Below, in pieces: positions 59,293 to 64,000 of a stretch of DNA of 64,000 nt. The notes under the pieces are model-generated. The model had not been told where the DNA came from, ran no database searches, and saw only the letters and a program-made list of their open reading frames with translations. Each line of letters begins with the position of its first letter. Positions within the stretch are counted from its first letter, which is position 1. This DNA is from JBMDXB01 sp048594885 (GTDB lineage Bacteria; Acidobacteriota; Vicinamibacteria; Vicinamibacterales; 2-12-FULL-66-21). The stretch is taken from NCBI GenBank assembly GCA_048594885.1, contig JBMDXB010000048.1, forward strand, positions 1-64,000. Direction: 5' to 3'. The position numbers and the translations under genes were made by a program.

Positions 59293-60585
59293 ATGCCCAC
59301 CCGAATTCCGCGCTCGCGTCTCGCGTGGCTCGAGCAAGAGTCGGCGCGCTGGCGCGACGCCGGCGTGATCGACGGAGACGCGAGAGAGCGCATCGTCAGC
59401 GGCTACGACGCGGTTTCCGGCGAGCGCCGCGGCCTGCTCGCGCTCGTCATTCTCGCGGTGCTGATGTGCGGCATCGGTCTGCTGCTCGTCATCGGCTACA
59501 ACTGGGAGCGGATCCCGGCTTCGGCGAAGATCGCGATGATCCTCTTCGCAGTCGCGGTGACGTTTGCCGCGTCGGCCTATGCGTACGCCAAAGGGCGTGC
59601 GACGGCGGGCGAAACGCTCGCGTTTGCCGGCACGCTGGTCTACGGCAACGCGATCTGGCTGATCGCACAAGTGCTGCACCTCCAGGGGCATTTCCCTGAC
59701 GCGTTTCTCTGGTTCGGCATCGGCACGCTCGTCTGCGCGTTTCTCGTCTCCTCGGAGTGGATCGGGGTCGAGGCGGCGGTGCTGTTCGCGGCGTGGCTCC
59801 TGTTCGAGGCAGGGTTCGGCGCGCGTCCGATCTTCCTGTTCCTTCCGCTCTGGGCGCTGTGCGTCTACCTGGCGCACCGCCTCTCGTCCCCGCTGATGCT
59901 CGGCCTCGCGGCGCTCACGGCCGGCGTCTGGGTCGCGATTGCGACCGGCTCCGGTCCGGGCGCGCTCACCGCGGTGTCGGCGCTGCTCGCGGGTTGTGCG
60001 CTCTTCGCCGCCGGCCGCCTGGCGCCCCAAGACGAATCGTTGAAGCGCGCGTGGCAGGCGTCGGGCCTGCTGGTAATGCTCGCCGCCCTCGTTCCATTGA
60101 TGGTCGCCGACGCGTACCGGTTCCTGCTGAACGAACCTGCACTCGTGACCCGCGCCCCGATGATCGTCGCGATTGTGACGGGTCTCATCGCGCTCGCAGG
60201 CGTGTTCTGGCGGCCGGCGACGGCGGCCGACGCCGGTGTGGCGGCCGCGGCCGTGTGCGCCGCCACGTGGGGCATCGCGATGCAGGCGGGTGTGCTGCGT
60301 GACGTCGCAGTCGCGCGGCTCGCCGGCACCGCGATGTTCAGTCTGATCACGCTGGTCGTGAGCGTCACGCTCATCCGTCGCGCGCTGCACTCGAACGTTG
60401 CGTCGGATCTCGGCCTCGGCGTCCTCTTTGCGCTTGCCTTCCTCATCATCCGGTGGGTGAGCGTGATCGAGAACCTGCTGTGGTCCGGCGGGCTGCTGCT
60501 CGTCGCCGGCGGCGGTCTCCTGCTCATCGCGCGGCTGTGGAAGACACGTCACCACACCGGCGCCGCGATTGCGGGGAGGGCGTGA
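59293..60585 (+). CDS. DUF2157 membrane protein
   Basis: 430 residues with about eleven to twelve transmembrane helices. A cytoplasmic N-terminal segment (LAWLEQESARWRDAGVIDGDARERIVSGY) is the DUF2157 opening, then LALVILAVLMCGIGLLLVIGYNWERIP. Function unknown. The stop overlaps the next ATG by one base (TGATG), which fits the usual pairing with a GDYXXLXY protein. Confidence 0.85.
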   Translation: MPTRIPRSRLAWLEQESARWRDAGVIDGDARERIVSGYDAVSGERRGLLALVILAVLMCGIGLLLVIGYNWERIPASAKIAMILFAVAVTFAASAYAYAKGRATAGETLAFAGTLVYGNAIWLIAQVLHLQGHFPDAFLWFGIGTLVCAFLVSSEWIGVEAAVLFAAWLLFEAGFGARPIFLFLPLWALCVYLAHRLSSPLMLGLAALTAGVWVAIATGSGPGALTAVSALLAGCALFAAGRLAPQDESLKRAWQASGLLVMLAALVPLMVADAYRFLLNEPALVTRAPMIVAIVTGLIALAGVFWRPATAADAGVAAAAVCAATWGIAMQAGVLRDVAVARLAGTAMFSLITLVVSVTLIRRALHSNVASDLGLGVLFALAFLIIRWVSVIENLLWSGGLLLVAGGGLLLIARLWKTRHHTGAAIAGRA

Positions 60586-61202
60586 TGAAGGGTCTCAATC
60601 TCTCGACGCCGTCGCGCGCGCTCGCCGCCGGCGCGGTGTGCCTGGCAATTCTCGGCGGCATGATTGTCGGCCACGCCTGGCCGCTGTGGACGGGGCAGAC
60701 GGTCCTGTTGCGCGTCCGTCCTGTCGACCCGCGCGATCTGTTCCGTGGCGAGTTCGTTCGTGTCGGCGTTCCGGCAGGCTGGTTGGTCGTCAGTGAAGAT
60801 CCGGCGAAGACCGTGCCGGGAAAGATCACGGTGCGGCCGCTCGGTCGATGGCAGGAGTACGCGAAGCTCGAGGGGCCGCGAGCGACGGCCCGCATTCGCG
60901 GTTCAGTCGTGTACGTCCAGCTCGAACCGGCCGCTGGCGGCGGCGAGTACCAGCCCGTGAGCATCAGCGACACACCGGTCGCCAATGCGCTGAATCTCAG
61001 AGGACGGGTTCGCTGGGTCGAACCGTACGGCGTAACCGACGTCGACTACGGGCTCGACGCGTTCTACATGCAGGAAGGCACCGCCCTCCCAATCGAACAG
61101 GCCATGGCCAGCGGACGGACGGTGCAGATCGAAGTCGCCATCGCCTCGTCCGGCAAGTCGCGGATTCGCAACCTGCTGGTCGATGGCGTTGCTGTTCGCT
61201 GA
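60585..61202 (+). CDS. GDYXXLXY-family protein
   Basis: 205 residues. One N-terminal transmembrane helix is followed by a periplasmic domain with VLLRVRPVDPRDLFRGEFVRVGV, where the signature GDYxxLxY is degenerate (GEFVRVGV). Later VDYGLDAFYMQEGTALPIEQ and VEVAIASSGKSRIRNLLVDGV are family-like. The partner of DUF2157 upstream. The last codon and stop (CTGATC units) are part of heptamer array H. Confidence 0.82.
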   Translation: MKGLNLSTPSRALAAGAVCLAILGGMIVGHAWPLWTGQTVLLRVRPVDPRDLFRGEFVRVGVPAGWLVVSEDPAKTVPGKITVRPLGRWQEYAKLEGPRATARIRGSVVYVQLEPAAGGGEYQPVSISDTPVANALNLRGRVRWVEPYGVTDVDYGLDAFYMQEGTALPIEQAMASGRTVQIEVAIASSGKSRIRNLLVDGVAVR

Positions 61203-61261
61203 TCGCTGATCGCTGATCGCTGATCGCTGATCGCTGATCGCTGATCGCTGGTCGCTGGTCG
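61197..61261. repeat. Heptamer array H (GCTGATC)
   Basis: GCTGATC repeats about eight times from 61198, the last two units being GCTGGTC. The TGA stop of the GDYXXLXY gene is inside the first unit. In-phase reading gives stops in several frames, so the array is not coding. It lies between two plus-strand genes. Confidence 0.9.
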
Positions 61262-61293
61262 ACGGCCCGCGGCTTGCTCGCTGCTAAGGCTGA

Positions 61294-62646
61294 GTGGGGC
61301 AGCGACGGCTTTCCGGGGTCAAGGTCATCGTCGCGGGCGCGGGGCTCGCGGGGCTGGCGGCGGCGCGCGACCTCGAGCGTGAGGGCGCTGACGTCACGGT
61401 TGCCGAGGCACGCGATCGTGTCGGCGGGCGCGTGCAGACACTCCGCAGCGGGTTTGCCGGCGGGCAGCACGCCGAGGCCGGCGCCGATCTCATCGAAGAA
61501 GAGCAGTCGTTCGTGCTGGAGCTGGCGCGCGAGCTCCGGCTCGAGCCGGTGCGCATCCTGCGCGACGGCTTCGGCTACTACGGATCGGATGTCCGCGGGC
61601 GGCGCCGCCTGCGCAGTGGACCGGCGCGGTTCAAGGAAGTCGCCGAACGCCTCCAACCGGAGATCAACGACTTCAAGCTGACCGGAGAACGATGGGACTC
61701 AGCAGTCGCGGCGCGCCTGGCGCGGCAATCGGTTGCCGAGTGGCTGCATCGGATCCGCGCCGGACGCGAGCTCGCCTCCAGCGTTCGCGGGCTTCGCGGC
61801 TTCTTCCTCGCCGATCCCGAAGATCTCTCGCTCATCGTCCTCGTCGAGCAGTTCGCGTCGGACGACGTGCCGGGGGAGTCGAAGTTCTTTCGGATTCGCG
61901 GCGGTAACGATCGGATTCCGGCCACGATGGCGAGACAACTCGAACGAGACGTGCTGCTCGGCGCGCCGGTCAGGCGCGTCCGTCAAAGCTCGCATGGCGT
62001 GCGCGTGGCCATCGAGGAGCGCGGACGGCTGCGCGAGCTGAGGGCGGACTACTGCGTGATGGCCGTTCCCGCGAGCACGCTGCGCGACGTGCAGTTCGAG
62101 CCGCGGCTGCCCGATCCGCAGGCGAAAGCCATCGGCTCGCTGAAATACGGCCGCGCGACTCGCGTGCTGTTGCAGTTCGAGTCCGCCTTCTGGCGGAGGC
62201 GCGGACGCCGGCGTGCGTTCGGAACGGATCTGCCGGTCGGCGCTCCATGGGACGGCAGCGAGGATCAGAAGGCTCCGCCGGCGATTCTGAGCCTGCTCGC
62301 CGGAGGCCATGCGTCGGCGGAGATCCGGGCAATCATCGCGCGTGATGGCATCGAGGGTGTGGTCTCGACCCTGCGCTGGGTGGGCAGGCCGTCGGCGCTC
62401 CTCGCGAGTCAGGCGATCACGTGGGAGGACGATCCCTGGTCGCGCGGCGGTTACGCGTACTTCGATCCGTCGTTCGATCCCTTGCTGCGCGACTGGCTCG
62501 CGCGTCCTGCCGGCCGCGTGCTGTTCGCCGGCGAGCACACCAGCGTGCAGAATCAGGGTTACATGAACGGCGCCGTCGAGAGCGGCAAGCGCGCGGTCGC
62601 AGAAATCCGCGCGCTCTGCTCAACCCACGGATCCACAGCGACTTAA
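61294..62646 (+). CDS. FAD-dependent amine oxidase family protein
   Basis: 450 residues. The N-terminal Rossmann motif VIVAGAGLAGLAAARDLEREGADVTVAEARDRVGGRVQTL is complete (GxGxxG plus GG-R), and the C-terminal FAD site LFAGEHTSVQNQGYMNGAVESGKRAV is present. Substrate side (EQFASDD ... GGNDRIPATMARQL) resembles the monoamine/polyamine oxidase family. No carotenoid, amino-acid or toxin neighbours specify the substrate. GTG 61294 is used; no better start was found. Confidence 0.88.
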   Translation: MGQRRLSGVKVIVAGAGLAGLAAARDLEREGADVTVAEARDRVGGRVQTLRSGFAGGQHAEAGADLIEEEQSFVLELARELRLEPVRILRDGFGYYGSDVRGRRRLRSGPARFKEVAERLQPEINDFKLTGERWDSAVAARLARQSVAEWLHRIRAGRELASSVRGLRGFFLADPEDLSLIVLVEQFASDDVPGESKFFRIRGGNDRIPATMARQLERDVLLGAPVRRVRQSSHGVRVAIEERGRLRELRADYCVMAVPASTLRDVQFEPRLPDPQAKAIGSLKYGRATRVLLQFESAFWRRRGRRRAFGTDLPVGAPWDGSEDQKAPPAILSLLAGGHASAEIRAIIARDGIEGVVSTLRWVGRPSALLASQAITWEDDPWSRGGYAYFDPSFDPLLRDWLARPAGRVLFAGEHTSVQNQGYMNGAVESGKRAVAEIRALCSTHGSTAT

Positions 62647-62730
62647 CACGGAGGCCACGAAGGCCACGGAGCCATATCTTCTTCAGAAAGAAAGAGATGC
62701 TCCGTGCCCTCCGTGTGCTCCGTGTTGAAA
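62643..62730. repeat. Long imperfect inverted repeat of 9-bp units
   Basis: Left arm (62645-62672): CACGGAGGC, CACGAAGGC, CACGGAGCC units. Right arm (62699-62727): GCTCCGTGC, CCTCCGTGT, GCTCCGTGTT. Together they can form a stem of about 28 bp around a 26-nt loop. It lies between convergent genes ending at 62646 and 62754, suiting a bidirectional 3'-end structure. Similar CACGGAG repeats are common as dispersed elements in environmental bacteria. Confidence 0.8.
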
Positions 62731-62753
62731 CGCTGCGGATCCGACCGACGTGA

Positions 62754-63272
62754 TCAGGTACGCGACGCGACCGGGGTCGTCTGCTTCAGGTCCGCGAGAT
62801 CGCCCCAGGTGTCCGGATCCTGCGAGACGAGCGTCGAGAAGTAGAGAGAGACGTCCTCCGACGGGAACTTCGACGCCAGATCCGCCGCCGCGGCGGTCAG
62901 CTTCCCGGCATCCGGCTTCGCGACGTTCTCCTCGCTGATCAAGCCATTCTCGTGAGCGATGCCGAGGCTATCGAGAAACGCGCCCATCATCGCGCGCTGG
63001 TGCTCGAGGTGATAGTTGATGAGCGCGCGCGCGGCGATCGTGTCGGTGATCGTCGGCAGCGAGGCGAGATATTTCGTCCGCTTTTCGTGCGAGAGGTTGA
63101 GGACGCTCTTCGTCCTGAACTTCATGTGCCCGGCAATCGCGCCGACGGCCTCCACCTGCTGCTCCGTCGCTTGCTCGTCGCGCCACAACGCATCGGCCGC
63201 GGCGAGACGCTGCTCGCCGGTCAGCCGCTTCCAGATGCGCGTCGGTCTGAACGCGCTGAGATCCCGTTCCAT
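62754..63272 (-). CDS. Conserved hypothetical protein, helical
   Basis: 172 residues without signal peptide or membrane segments. Predicted largely helical: RDLSAFRPTRIWKRLTGEQRLAAADALW, INYHLEHQRAMMGAFLDSLG, VSLYFSTLVSQDPDTWGDLADL. No recognised domain; the style is of a protein conserved in Acidobacteria. It is divergent from the MFS transporter 17 bp away. Confidence 0.7.
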   Translation of the reverse strand: MERDLSAFRPTRIWKRLTGEQRLAAADALWRDEQATEQQVEAVGAIAGHMKFRTKSVLNLSHEKRTKYLASLPTITDTIAARALINYHLEHQRAMMGAFLDSLGIAHENGLISEENVAKPDAGKLTAAAADLASKFPSEDVSLYFSTLVSQDPDTWGDLADLKQTTPVASRT

Positions 63273-63289
63273 AATGCGATCATAGCTGT

Positions 63290-64000
63290 ATGCCCGCCTC
63301 TTCGGAACGGCTGTTTACGCCGCGCTTCTTCGTCATGTGCGGCTTCAGCTTCACGGTCTTCCTTTCCGCGTTTCAGTTGCTGCCGACCGCGCCGTTTCAC
63401 ATCCTCGATCTCGGCGGGACGACGTTCGCATCGGGACTGTTTCTCGGCTTTCTGACGTACTCGTCGGCGTTGTCAGCGCCGGCCACCGGCGCGTTCGCCG
63501 ATCGCATGGGGCAGCGCCGCATCCTGATCGTCTCCAGCTTCGCGCTGGCGCTGTTCTCGATGGCGTACGGCGTCATCACCAACGTTCGAATCATGCTGGC
63601 GCTCGTGCTCCTGCACGGCGTGTTCTGGTCGGGACTGCTGTCGGCATCGGCCGCCTACATGACGAGCATTCTTCCCGAGCGCAGACGCGCGGAAGGCATC
63701 GGCTACTGGGGCCTGTCGTCGGTCACCGCGATCGCCGTCGCGCCGCCGCTTGGCTTCTGGATCTACCGGCACGGGTGGGGCTGGTTGTGCGCGGTGTCGG
63801 CGGCGCTGAACGTCGTGATGCTGGGGATCGCCTGGACGCTGAAGGGGACGTCGCCGGCGCAGAAACATCAGCCGGCGGCGTCATCCGGCGGCCTGCTCGA
63901 ATGGCGCGTGCTCGCCGTCTCGGGCTCGCTGTTCCTCTATTCGTTCGGATACGGCGGCATCACCAGCTTTGCCGCGCTCTACGCCGCCGCGAACGGCGTC
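63290..64000 (+). CDS. MFS transporter, 5' part (runs off the window)
   Basis: 237 residues of a major facilitator. Six to seven transmembrane helices are visible with the loop-2/3 signature GAFADRMGQRRILI (GxxxDRxGRR-type motif) and ERRRAEGIGYWGLSSVTAIAVAPPLG (motif C-like). Probably an efflux or sugar-type permease; the substrate cannot be told from this half. ATG 63290 is divergent from the hypothetical gene. The gene continues beyond base 64000. Confidence 0.88.
   Translation, partial: MPASSERLFTPRFFVMCGFSFTVFLSAFQLLPTAPFHILDLGGTTFASGLFLGFLTYSSALSAPATGAFADRMGQRRILIVSSFALALFSMAYGVITNVRIMLALVLLHGVFWSGLLSASAAYMTSILPERRRAEGIGYWGLSSVTAIAVAPPLGFWIYRHGWGWLCAVSAALNVVMLGIAWTLKGTSPAQKHQPAASSGGLLEWRVLAVSGSLFLYSFGYGGITSFAALYAAANGV

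Noticed and set aside
1..64000. rRNA, tRNA or riboswitch genes
   Set aside because: No cloverleaf, rRNA-like block or known aptamer core was recognised by eye; a covariance-model search was not possible.

Overview
The window looks like chromosomal DNA of an uncultured, high-GC Gram-negative bacterium, most likely Acidobacteriota of the Vicinamibacteria type. The evidence is two 'VWFA-related' secreted proteins of the kind abundant in Acidobacteria, a winged-helix/TPR regulator, a DUF2157 plus GDYXXLXY pair, many signal peptides and lipoproteins, and envelope genes (Wzm/Wzt, heptose adenylyltransferase, SurA, OmpA, DsbD). The taxonomic call is inference from gene content. No rRNA, tRNA, CRISPR array, complete mobile element or prophage was seen. 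The window ends inside genes on both sides: atpD on the left and an MFS transporter on the right. Layout: 0-1.9 kb holds the end of an ATP synthase operon (atpD, atpC); atpD carries an in-frame TAG at 117-119. 1.9-5.4 kb holds a PP2C phosphatase, an O-antigen-type ABC exporter (wzm, wzt) and a heptose-1-phosphate adenylyltransferase. 5.4-11.8 kb is a collinear run of mfd, a SurA-like isomerase, a NusG paralogue and a dus gene. 11.8-17.6 kb is a signalling island: an NtrC-type regulator co-transcribed with an Arg/Gly-rich protein and a Dabb protein; a divergent pair of tiny genes (excisionase-type HTH and a histidine-kinase H-box with no ATPase domain); a FliA-type sigma factor; and a hybrid histidine kinase. 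17.6-23.5 kb holds a dienoyl-CoA-reductase-like SDR, an Lrp regulator overlapping an EamA transporter fused to an HExxH membrane protein, fabZ, a GAF-GAF-SpoIIE phosphatase and a lipoprotein. 23.9-32.4 kb holds a two-PDZ protein, a membrane GAF sensor, a lipid kinase, dsbD, an isolated nuoG and a polytopic membrane protein. 32.5-43.1 kb holds an M1-like peptidase, a SpoIIE phosphatase, a Kbl-like PLP enzyme, a DUF5658 protein, a PerM-type permease, aminotransferases, a VWFA protein, an OmpA lipoprotein and a small beta-barrel protein. 43.1-54.7 kb holds PLP enzymes, DoxX, a pteridine-reductase-like SDR, a MetF-like reductase, a beta-CASP nuclease, a DPP III-like peptidase and a HEAT-cyclophilin fusion. 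54.7-64 kb holds the winged-helix/TPR regulator, an IS110-type transposase remnant, a probably frameshifted VWFA gene, the DUF2157/GDYXXLXY pair, a flavin amine oxidase and the MFS transporter. The feature least explained by ordinary genes is a set of eight intergenic arrays with a 7-bp period but different unit sequences. Five of them sit between divergent genes, and three of those are built as two inverted arms. A second repeat class is a REP-like palindrome family, one copy of which lies in frame inside mfd. The 12.8-17.6 kb island could form a phosphorelay from the hybrid kinase through the solo H-box protein to the NtrC-type regulator; this is inference from gene content and needs direct testing. 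Base positions were read by eye and may be off by a base or two for short sites.
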